This document shows positions 46,858-58,200 of a stretch of 64,000 nucleotides of DNA, one piece after another. The DNA is taken from contig CM062208.1 in assembly GCA_031216445.1 (NCBI GenBank), positions 6,343,501 through 6,407,500 of the forward strand, written 5' to 3'. The notes beneath the pieces are model-generated. The model was not told where the DNA came from and made no database searches. It saw nothing but the letters and a program-made list of their open reading frames with translations. The translations under genes were made by a program, and so were the position numbers. Numbering within the stretch: the first letter of the stretch is position 1; every line of letters starts with the position of its first letter. Source of the stretch: Lateolabrax maculatus (lineage: Eukaryota > Chordata > Actinopteri > Acropomatiformes > Lateolabracidae).

Positions 46858-48019
46858 AGAAAAAGAAGAGGAGGAGGAGGAGGAGGAAGAGGAGGAGGAG
46901 GTAAGTTCATGCATTATGTAACTTCATGTAGCTGTGGCTTGTGCAGGAGTTTCAGCCTTGTGTTTCAGGAAAGAGGAAGGAAGGAGGAAGTAGGGAGGAA
47001 GGAAGTGAGGTGACTGAATGAGAGATGATGATGAGGCGGAGAGGGATAACAGGAAGGGTGGAGGAGGTGAAGAGGGAGACATTAAAGTTAGGAGGGAAAG
47101 AAGGCAAGTGGAGAAGAAGTTAAATGGGGTAAGAAAAGGAGAAGCCTGTGGAACAAGTAGAGGGAGGAAAAGGAAAGGAGACAAAAAGTGTAGGGTGAGG
47201 TTGAGGAAAGTGAGAGGAAAGAATAAGAGGAGAGGGTAGTGGAGGACAAGGAGAAGGAGAAGAGAGGGAGGGAGGAAAGACAAGTATGACAAGAAAACTA
47301 TGACAAGGTGAGGAAGAGGAGACAGTGAGGAGAAAGATGAGGAGAGAAAGGCTTTAGAGATTGAGAGAGGAAGAGGTGATGAGAACTTGGGGACAGAGTG
47401 TAGGATGATGTGAGGAAGTGGCGGAGGTGAAAAGAAGGAAGTGAGGAGAAAAATGTAAGAACTAAAGAATAGAAGAGACAGGCAGTGGAGGAGATGAGGA
47501 GGAAGAGGAGATAAGGAGTAGTTGGAGGCAGTGAGATAGGAGGTTGTTATAGAGCGGGAAGAGATAAGGGATTAGAGGGAGGAGAAGGAAGGGGAAGAAA
47601 GAAAAGAGTTGAGGGGGGGACAGGATAGTGGAGGAGAGGGAGAAGGGGGGAGTGGAGAAAAGAGGAGGCAGGAGAAAATAAAGGATCAGGAGGTGAGGAA
47701 AAGGAGGAGAAAGAGGTAGTTGAGGAGATTAAGCACGAAAGGGGTGATGAGGAATAGGAGGCTGAAGAGGGAGGAGGACAAGAAAGATGTAGAGGAGGAA
47801 GGGCAGGAGAGAAGAAATTAAGGGCCAAGAAAGAGGTGAGGAAGAGGAGATACCCTAAAAAGGAGTGAGGATAGAGAAAGAAATGGGCTACAGATTGGAA
47901 GTAAAGGAGGTGAGTGGACAGAAGAGAAAGAAAGAAAAGAGAGGGATAAAGTGTGGGATGAAGTGAAGAAGAGGAGAAGGAGGAAGTGCTGAAAAGAAGG
48001 TGAGAAAGAGGAGGAGGTG
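46858..48019 (+). repeat. 1.15-kb polypurine (G/A) tract
   Basis: The + strand is overwhelmingly G and A from the (GGA)n array at 46867-46902 to 'gaggaggaggtgggc' at about 48019, with a less pure gap near 46903-46970. It is a mosaic of GGA, GAGAA and AGGAAG words rather than one unit. All open frames in it are Lys/Glu/Arg/Gly-rich on + or Ser/Leu/Pro-rich on -, i.e. composition only. Long R/Y tracts can form triplex (H-) DNA. Confidence 0.9.
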
Positions 48020-48279
48020 GGCATCAGGAGTCAGAGTCACTTTCATCACAGAAATTTGTCGTGTTGATCAGAGGTGTGAACACAGCAAATCTGACAAATC
48101 TCTCTCACAAAGCCGTCCAAAAAACAAGGTGACTGTGTGTGTAAGTGTGTGTGTCTAAGTTACACCCCGGGGGACAGTCAACCTTTCCAGTGAACCGTCT
48201 TTATCAGCCTCCTGTTTGGGTTTGTATCTCCACCACATGATCTGCTGTTATTCACATCCTGGGTAACATGATGCTGCGA

Positions 48280-48864
48280 CTACAGAGACGGAGCGCCTGA
48301 GCGGACACCAGCTAAATGACTGTAAAAAAAACTCATTTCCACACGGTCACATTTCCTGCATTGTATGGCCGGTGGATCGGAGCCCATGATGCAGCGTGGC
48401 ACAAGTGTTTTATCTTGATGTTGCATGTTGCGTGTCGCCTGTAGCTCGTCGTCTACCCAGCTGAGTGTGGCTTTTACTGCTGCAATATTCAACACCAATC
48501 TACCAGCGAGAAGCAATGAAAAATGTCCAGATCTATATGTATGGACGTGCTGAGCCATTTTTTTCCATTTTTTCAACAATATCCTAATTTGAAGCTCTTT
48601 TCTGTCTCTCACTCTTGTCATTTTCAATCTGCTAGAAAAGTGTTGGGAGGATGAACACACAGAGATCACACCTAAACCCAATCTTATTCCAGTAGTAGTT
48701 TTCCACACAGCAGCCAGGCACAGTAAAAACGGTTGGTCAGTTTGATGAGGAGTTGGCAGTGTGCAGCCTGTCACCTGCACATCTTTGTCTAATAGATGCA
48801 ATATTTCACTATTTTCTGCCCAGAAAATCCCCCAAATGACTGTTGTTTTGTTGTGTAGATGCAT
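48280..48864 (-). other. Unrecognised 194-codon open frame
   Basis: Begins ATG at 48864 and is open to 48280 on the minus strand, in DNA of ordinary composition. There is no signal peptide or domain I know; there is a basic helix-like piece (RILLKKWKKM) and a CRKC motif near the end. A second minus frame (48789-49202) overlaps its 5' end. Chance or an old pseudogene are both possible. Confidence 0.12.
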
Positions 48865-49320
48865 TTTTGATAAATGATCACTCTTTGCTTATCAGTTACA
48901 TAATCCAGTTCTGATACGGCCATAAGAGAATATACATTAGACACTGAGGCTGGTATCAATGAGTTAAAATTATGCTTAATTATAGGTTGAATTATTTCCT
49001 GCCGGCACATGGAGTGCAGCAAAGCTTTGCACTGGCAAAGTAATATTTTCCCAAGGCACACCAAATGTTTTTCGGATCCTGCACCTGTGTGGTATTTTAG
49101 AGACTCGTTGTGTGCTGCCGTTAGAGGAGAGGCACAGTAGGGGAAATGTCGAAAATTGCGGCGGTGCACTGCAATTTCAGTGTCAAGATTCACAGTATTC
49201 AATGGTGTCAGAGTGCAGTCCCACTGCCTGCGTGATTGTGTGTGTAGTATGGAGGAATACTGGGGATGTTGATTTGGGAGGCTGTGGGCAGAGGTGTTCC
49301 CTTAACGCCTGCATTTATAT

Positions 49321-49850
49321 CACATCCACATCAAAAATAAAACACTGTACATGCTCAATATAGCATTATATCCTTTGCACTTAGGTTTAATGACCCTAAA
49401 CGACCAACTTTGGCTGAAGCAACCATGTTTTTTTTTGTTTTTTTCAGGCACTTTTGTATGATTTAGCATACTAAATCTACTGGAGATCCCCAGTTGTAAT
49501 TACAACTTGAACTATGATGTGAATGGTATTTACCAGTTGGAAAGTGGTAATTACTGTAACTCCAACAAATGAATGAAGTGAACACGGCATCAATGCTTTC
49601 TGCATCTCTGTCTTACGATGCTGTTGTTCATTACGTACTACGGACAGCAGACGCAGAGATGATGCTGATGGAAAGCACAAGGAATCAATCTTTTAACAGT
49701 TATGGCAACATTCAAGGTTTACCTGGTTTGGGTTCCTGCTTTAGTGTCCGTCCGACTTGCTGTCTGGAGAACTACACCCCTTCCACACACAAACACATTT
49801 ATAATCCAGTTTGTTCTGTAGATTACCTCCAGTTTCTGTCCTTCTTCTAT
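49321..49850. repeat. Local duplication, unit A
   Basis: Aligns along its length with 50485-51008 in the same orientation. Clear anchors are 'tcccagttgtaattacaact', 'gatgatgctgatggaaagca', 'caaggaatcaatcttttaac' and 'ttgttctgtagattacctcc'. Weaker similarity extends outward: about 49165-49240 resembles 49915-49985. Relative to unit B it has an extra segment with a long T run ending in CAG (about 49417-49448). Both strands keep an open frame (+ 49569-49889, - 49477-49680) shared in part with unit B. Confidence 0.85.
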
Positions 49851-50484
49851 CTTTTATCTGTAGGTTCAGGAAGTGGAGTCATACAGTAGGATTTTTTTAC
49901 TTCTTAGCCTCAGTTTGCAGCGCTGCAATTTCAGTATAGAGATTCACCGAAATATGATGCCGTCTCCTGCCTGGCTGCAAACTGTCATTTTACTTGGTGG
50001 CTGCACAGAAAAAAAACACACTTTTACCTTTCTGCCTTTAAAAACATTTTTGTAGTTTAAGAAATGGACCAAGTTGTTTTTCATATAAATAATATAAAAG
50101 TCTACATCATGTCAAACTGAGTTTGCTTTAAGCGCTGCTTGGTCTCATCCTGCTATTTCCCATTTCCTCCCTAAAACTTTCTTTGGTTTTGCCTTGTTTA
50201 GGTGTTTTCACATTCAGTCTTTGTGAATCTGCCAACGTGTGTACATGTGTGAACATGTGTCCAAATGTGTGTGTTTGTGTGTCTCTGTGTGTGAGAGTGT
50301 GTGTTTGTGTCTGCAGAGGTATTATGAGCGGCTCAGTGGATGCTGCTGTATTATCAGCAGATATGAGCTGAGCAGACCTGCTTGTTCAATCTGTGGCTCC
50401 ACCGCTCCAAATCAAATCTCATGTAATTAGCTCTAACATGTGTTTAAGTTCGGGGTGTTCTCAGTGGGCTGTGTGAGTGTGTGT

Positions 50485-51008
50485 CACATCCAGGTCACAA
50501 ATAAAATACTGTACATGTTGAATATAGCACTATAAGCACTTGTGTTTAAAGACCTAAAACAACCACCATTGGCACTTCTATATGATTAAGCAAGAAGTCT
50601 GTTCTATTGAAGATTCCCAGTTGTAATTACAACTTTGACTATGACATGAATGGTATTTACAAGTCGGAAAGTGCTAATTACAGTAACTCCAACATGAAGT
50701 GAACACAGCATGAGTGCTTCCTGTATCTCTGTAATGCAATGCTGCTGTTCATCGGGTTCTGTGTACAACAGACGCAGAGATGATGCTGATGGAAAGCACA
50801 AGGAATCAATCTTTTAACAGTTATGGCAACATGCAAGGTTTACCTGTAAAGACTGTTGCTGGTTTGGGTTCCTGCTTTAGTGTCTGTCCGGCTTGCTGTC
50901 TGGAGAACTGCACCCCTTCCACTTTGATCAAAACAGGCCGAAAAAATACACACAAACCCATTAATACTCCAGTTTGTTCTGTAGATTACCTCCATTTTCC
51001 TCCTTCAC
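50485..51008. repeat. Local duplication, unit B
   Basis: Second, diverged copy of unit A. Its shared open frames are + 50780-51052 and - 50604-50801. Compared with A it lacks 6 bp near 50693 and carries 15 bp near 50848 and 27 bp near 50922. All three indels are multiples of three. The plus-frame peptides share NQSFNSYGN, GLGSCFSV, CCLEN and PVCSVDYL. Confidence 0.85.
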
Positions 51009-54000
51009 ACTGCCACCACACAATAAGAAAGCCTTTTGATTCTGTAAAGTAAAAATTATTGACAAATGTTGCTGCTGCTCTTTTCAATTCTGAGAAATAT
51101 TTTTATTTATGATTAAAGTGTTTTTTGATTTTGCATGATTATTATAAGATGTTTTTTTCATTTATAAATGTGAAGAATAAATATTTTAATGTAATTAAAC
51201 TATTTAACATTGCTCCTTGGATCTGTAAAAGCATTGATTAATGTTATGATGAATAAATTGTTGTACTGAGACACTCAAATCACCATTTTATTTGGTGTGT
51301 GACGGGCTATGTATTAATTGATATAGAAAATGAGCCTTCAAAGAGTTGGAGATATAAAATTGGCTTTTAATGCTGTTGCTAAACATAAGTTTTCAACCCT
51401 GTCTGTGAATGTTGATAGAAAAGCTCAGTTTTTTATTCTATTATTACATCAGACTGTTTTTTTCAGACGCTTCCATGCTGAAGAGCGTTTTTAGCTCCCA
51501 TTAGTGTGGATGAAAGGCCAAAATGGAGAGCGAAAAAGATGTGATTTTTAAGTTATCCACATTAGCGTGGACATGGCCTTGGAGACAAAATGACAAGAGG
51601 GAGGAAATCAGACAGTGAAGTGCTGAAATCTCCCTGGAGACGGATAGAGAGAAAAGGAGACAGTTTCCACTTATTCCCTCGTATGACCCTTCCTTCACCC
51701 GCCCATCTCCCCCTCTCTCTCTCTCTGTCGGTCTGCCTTTCAGTGCTGCACACACACATATTTGATGCCCACACACAGCTCTGGCATGCAGTCACACGAA
51801 GCCTGCAGCAGGCTGGGTAAATACATGACAGACACACGACAGAAACTTTGCACGAAGATGCGCACATCTGCCCCGCACACAGTTTTGTTGTGGTGGAAGT
51901 GTTTGTGTGCGTTTGGATGCAGTTGTTGGGTTGCCAGCTGGTGTTGCTGGTTGCCAGCTTTCTCGTGGCTGGCCGGGCTTGTTTACAGCTGCGACCCACA
52001 CCAGTGCTGCCTCTGTGCCACATTCACCACCTCTACTGGCCTTCATGGAGCTCAGTCAGAAGAGCCAGGCGTCCACTTGCTACAGATTACAGGTGTTTTA
52101 TCAAAAAACCAAAAGGGTTGTCATATGGAGCCAAATCTAGAACAACATGATCCATTTCTCTCTGTATGGTACAAATCTCTTTCTCATCTCTTCCTTCTCT
52201 TTTTTCTCTTTCATGAGACCTAAAGCTGAAATTATTGTTATTCAAGAGATGCACTTAAACATCTGTCTCGGCTTCCTCCCGCACACTTTCCAAATCTCAA
52301 CATATCATGCGAACCTCAGCATTAAGCACACTAATTGATCGGTCTAACTCCTATCAGGTGGCGTGTTTAGAAAATAAAAAATAAATAAACTAACAAAAAA
52401 GTATAAAGAAAACTGCCTAAGGAATATCTCAAAATGAAACATCACATTTGTCTACATGCAGACAGTAGAAGAATGTTCCGGTCTTACATTTCTAGTCAGC
52501 CTAATGTATTGTTTTATCTTAAATGACAGATTTGGGCTTATCCTGAAGGTGTTTGAATCTGTGCCATTGTCACACAGTCTGAACTGCACAAACAAAGCGA
52601 GAAATCAAGCACAACATTTTGCTTTATGTTCTGTCTGAACGTCCCTGAATGACACTGATGTCACCTTATCTGCTATACAATAGTTAAATCTAGAGCAAAA
52701 TATCTCCACATCTACTGTACCCTCCGGGTTTTATATTTTATTCATGTTCCCCAGAGGATGATTCTAAATGATTTTGGAGACCTCATGATCAAATTTACAG
52801 ATTTAAGTAACAAAATTAGAGACAACTCATCAGTGATGATACACTGACATCTCATCTATGGTTATTTGATGTTTACCTCAAATGAACCTCAGTGGTTTAG
52901 GCGATTCTCTCGACCTCTCCTCCAGCAGTGTGTCTGTGTTCAGCTCAGACTCTGACTGACCTCAGACTCTTTCTGTTATTTCCCTTCAGTCTCACTCTCT
53001 TTTCCCCTCATCTTTCTATGTTTATGAATTAGATTCATTAAGCCACAGGACACGTGAATTCTTTCACTCAAGTTGAAACATGTTCAACACACTCTGACTC
53101 CTTCCTTGCGTCAATTTGCGCCGTCCCCAGGGCAAATTTATCTAATCTATTCTTTCCATTGACTTTGTATGCAATTACATTGCTTCTAAAAAAAATTTCA
53201 CGTTCTGTCTGAACACAGTTTTAAATAGCAAAATTGTCAGTTTTTTGTTTGGGCTTTCAAATTGTGGAACGTAATGAACATTAAAGCCTATAAAAGGGTT
53301 CTAGCAGGACTCTCAGTCTTGTTTAATTTAGAAAAAAGTAAGCTGATCTCAGTGCTGTCTTCAGGCATCACCAGGCTTTGCAGTGATACACTTGCACACA
53401 TTCACAATGGAAGCTTCTTGGTAAAACCACAGTCCTGTAATGTGGTCTATTTGAGCCGCTGAGGAGCCAGAGCAGTTTCAGTCAAGTGCCTTGCTCAGTC
53501 TGACCTTGTCATACACTTTCTACACAAACATTTTCCCAGATGTTTGGGTGATTTATTCTGGAGCTGTGTAATATTTCTTCTTTCTCCATCTTCTCTTCTC
53601 TGTACCCCCTTTGTTCTTCTCTTCCTCTCTTCATCCATCCAGCTCCACTCTCCTTGGCCTTGATATCAAATAAAGATGAAGGTGTCGCTCTAATCGACAT
53701 TGTTGCCAATGAATCATTTAGCAGTGTTAGTCTAACATCCCAGATTCCAGGTCAATGCGTCTCACTACACATCCCACTGCCAGCAGGGTTTAGTCTGGTT
53801 TGGCCGACCCGCTGCAGACTGGCAGCGCTGTGTCTCTGCTTCTGCTGTTGCCAACCAGCAAACGCTTTTTCTGCCCCGACTGTCCCTCGGGCACCGAGCC
53901 CCGATGTGTGCAGGCACTTCACCACTGGAGCAGATAAATGCAGAGGAGGAAAAACCCCTTAGCTTGGTTTGGGTCGGATTCATGCTTTTGTACAAATATG

Positions 54001-55160
54001 ATCTCCAGTTATTTGGTTTCACAGACCAGCAACGTTAGAATCTGTTGCTGTGTCCAGTTTTTCTTTTTCTTTTTCTTTTTGCTTAATATCAGTGTTTTGA
54101 TATCCTGCTGCACTTTGTGGTTCATCTTTTATTAAACTTTCATGTAGGTCGTGGACTTTTCAATGATTGTTAAAAGATGACTTTACAGTATGTGTGATTT
54201 TTGGCTGTATCCTGCCGATCTCTGCTAGAGTTTTCTGAATAAGATACTTTATGTCTGTGACATTTTTCTGGCATTTCCCCTGGAGTGATCAAAAGTAAAC
54301 AAATGGCTATTTTTCAAAAACAATTTAATGGACAAATATATTTAAAAATCAAACCCACCACAGATACCATATTTTGAAGGTTTCAATATACTCTGCTTTG
54401 CATATTACCTGTGTTATTAACAAGACAGGGCATTTCTTTTAAAAACAACTTCAGTGACTGAAAAGACAGGAGTCTAATCTATGGATAGAAATATTACATA
54501 ATTTCTCATATTCATGTAACTAGTTTAGGTAAAGCAGTGGGGGGTAAAAGATACAAATAAAAAAAGGAATTAATTCGTGCAAACTCATGAATGTATTTTA
54601 TAACTTCATATCTGCATAAGCTTAAATTACAATCATAATTCAATATAAAGTATATAACACATGCAGTGTTGTTAACAGGCATACAAAGAACATTCAGCAG
54701 ACTGCAAATTGGAATTACACCAAAAAATGTGCACAACAATCAACCTGAATCAGCCAGCTCATGAAATTATGTTTTTATTAGAGCTCCACACTCATCTCTT
54801 ATTACATCAGAGAAAAAAGATTGTGCAAGTCTTTGTGTGGAGAAATGTACATGTTTCAGAGCATGACAAGGCCTGTATGTGTTAGTGTGGGTAATTGTTT
54901 TTACTGTTACGGATACAATTATTTTGTTTATTTGAGTGTGTGTTTGTGTTTGTGCTCATGGATATGTACGTGTCTATGTGGGCGTGTGTGTGTTAGTAAG
55001 TGCGCTGCAGTGTAGCAGCCAGTAAAAGTAGGTCAGGAGAGAAGGGCTCCCTAGAAGACGATGTGAACTCGTCACCTTGAATCGCGTTACAGGCTGCTGA
55101 GGGAAGAGAGAGGGAGAGACAGATGATTGGAGGAGGAGGAGGAGGAGGTCCAGGAAGGAC
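51009..55160. other. Non-coding stretch
   Basis: No supported gene. Overlapping frames of up to 153 codons on both strands at 51562-52223 share the same DNA and have no domain. A T-rich run occurs at 54056-54081. Confidence 0.5.
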
Positions 55161-55163
55161 AGG

Positions 55164-55200
<37 letters not shown>
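55134..55200. repeat. (GGA)n and (GA)n microsatellite
   Basis: A GGA block at about 55131-55148 is followed by a pure GA tract at about 55167-55199. Confidence 0.93.
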
Positions 55201-55205
<5 letters not shown>

Positions 55206-58200
55206 GATGTGCAGAGCTCAGAGGAGTGAAGAGGACAAACAATAAGAAAAATGAATGGGAGGTGAGAAAGCAGTAAAAATAACAAATCAATAACAAATAT
55301 GTGTCTCCATTTAGTCTGGACATGTCATCATGGACACTATTTTATATACTGTTACTCAAACCCACCTCTTAAACACATCTATATGATGTTATTCTTGTAC
55401 ATATGCGAAATGTTTTCATTGAAGCCACAATATAATTAAAATTCATGTGTTATTGCACTGATAAGATTGGGCAAACATTCCTTTGTTTTGGTTTTCCAGC
55501 ATATAGACTGTATGTTTCTGTATGTCAGTCTTTTACATTTTACAACATTTAAATTGTTTTAATCTTATTTTACTTGGTTGGTTATTGTTGATTATTGTAA
55601 TTTTTATTTTTGTGCGTTTTAGTCGAAAAAAGTATTTTATTTGCACTATTATTTGTACTACTCTACTCATTATTTTATGTTACTGTATGTTACAGTAACC
55701 TTTCAACTCCCTAATAGTTTTAGATTTTCACCTTACTTTCAGCACGAGCCTAGACATGATATTACTATTAATAATACAGTAATATCCAGGAGTGGTTACC
55801 TTTTCTCATGAGAGCACATATAGAAAAAATCTAAACACAAATCAAATTAACTGATTAAGCCAGGTGGGACTAGACACTGTCTGTGTTTGTTTATCACAAC
55901 TTGACATATAAATGGATTTGAGGTAAAATTGACGTGAAGAGAAGATGTGATTAAGAGAGTAGGAAAAAAGGGTCCCTGACCCACAGGTTTCTGATCTGAA
56001 TAAGAGAGTTGAACTGTGCATTTACATTATGCTTCTTTTTACAACACTATTATTTTCTTCGCTCCAGAAACATCCCCAGTAAAGGAGCCAAAGCACAACA
56101 AATAATGGAAGATGGGGAAAAAATGGCATATGAGATCATAATTGACATCTTAAAAACCCTTAAAAGGCCATGACAGCACTGAGGGACAAAGAGAAAGAGG
56201 ATACAGATGGAGGGATGAAGGGAGGGTGAGTGAGATGACGAGGGACCGATGCTCTCAAACATAAACTCACTGAGGGATGTGTTTGAACTTTTCAGTGAGG
56301 GAATGCCCCATGTAAATAGCGTGCAACAGGAGTCACTCTGTCTCTCCACAGAGCTGACTTGTTTTTTACATTTGGCTATGAACATGGCAAATCAATTAAC
56401 ATGAAGGTCACTCTGTGATGGACATGCTATACGCAGGCGAGCTCAAACACTGCAGCTGTCCTCAGTGGACACATTTAGGAAAAATAACACCAAATCTTTT
56501 AAGCTCCTGTGTGATTCAGCTGGTGACCAACAAAAATGCAACTGTATGGTACAAATCTTAAAGCTGGAGTAGGTAACTTTGTTATGTGAAAGTATCCAAC
56601 CGAAAAAACCTCACCCATCCCTTCAGGCCCTTGAGGTTTTTACTGAAGGCAACTGTATTTATTTTATTTTAATGTTTTTAATTTATAACAAGAAAACTGA
56701 ATTTTCAAAAGTATAACATTAGACTAACTGTCAAAGTAGTTACATTGTAGTATCACCAGTGAAAGAAAAACATCATAGGAAGGACAACACAGAAATGAAT
56801 CTAATAAACATGCACACATGAGTAAAAATAAAGAGAATAATATGTACAGTTACTTAGAAGTTTGTGTTAACAACACATTAGCCACAGACAGCGAGCATGA
56901 TGTTCGGTCAGCAGTAAAATGATCGCAATAAAATTAAATGAATAAACAACAAATCAGCGAGCACAAACCAGCTGTAATAAAAGACAGATAATCTTCCAAC
57001 AAGGCTCTTTGGGGAGAAGATGAAAGCTCCTTCTCAAAATTTGTTTGGTCACAGATCAGACAAAAATGGCAAAGGTGATGATTAAACTGCTACTGAACTG
57101 TGTCAGTAGCAGTTTTTACTGGCAACAGAGTTCAACTGAAACTAACAGCTGGTGGCAGAACAGACCAGGATCTGATATACAGTATTTGATATGTCTTGTG
57201 TAATTTGTAATTTCATTGCTGGATGCAGAAGACAAATTGACAACAGGCAATGTAGTGGACAGTAGAGATGTATCTTATCTCACTCAAATATAGAATGAAT
57301 CTTCAGATGTTGGCGCTATAAGTAACCAGTTAATCATTAAAATTCAGTCCAGTTTGCCTTTCATTGTTTGCCTGCCTGTTTTCCTGACTTCTGCCTGTTT
57401 ATTTTCTGTGTTTAGACTCAGATTCGTGTAGAAGATGACATAACTTTAAGGCTTCACTGAATTGAACAACTCTGCACATGGAGACTGAGGAGGAGGGCTT
57501 CTCTCTGCTGGGTTTAGAAATCCTGGATTAGTGAGGCTAATGACGACAGCTCTAAACCCATTCAACTCTATCGTGAGACATGATCAAGTCAAATTTAGTG
57601 AAGATAGAGAAATAAAAGCTTGGAAAGGAGGAGACGGAGTAATGATTTAGATAAAGGGAAAGAGAGGTGAACAGTGAGTTCTTCCTGTGTAGTGGGAGAG
57701 TTTCATACAGTGTCTGTCACCTTCCTGCCTGAGACAAACACATCACACTCCTGTCACAATACATCACAACTCCAAACCCATAAGAGGTACAAACCTGACC
57801 TGCATGTCTTTGGACGGTGGGAAATAGTAGAGCATTAGGATGAAACATGAGGCGATTGCTTCTGGATATTTCTCTTGTTTTGTTGGGGGTTTGATGAAGC
57901 CATTTTTCCACACCATGGACAACACTGAAACAACACACTAACTAAATAATATAATTATGAGACATGAATTTAAGCTGTAAAGAGTCACCATGTTGAGTCA
58001 CATACATAAACATTTGAGGGTAAACGAGTGAAGAATAGGCATTTGCAAATGTCACAAATAAGTTGATGAAAACAAATCCAATTTTCATTTGTGACATTTC
58101 AAAATTGGCTTGACATTTAATGTTAATTAAAATCTATTTATTCTTCCAAAATAATCTGAATTGAAAAGTGTCTTTTCCATCCATCCAACCTTCAAAAAAG

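Noticed and set aside
46924..48024. Several Ser/Leu/Pro-rich minus-strand frames and one Lys/Arg/Glu-rich plus frame
   Set aside because: Product of the polypurine tract, which lacks stops on composition grounds.
51562..52223. Overlapping 153-codon frames on both strands
   Set aside because: They occupy the same DNA in opposite directions, share no homology with known families and show no splice or signal features.
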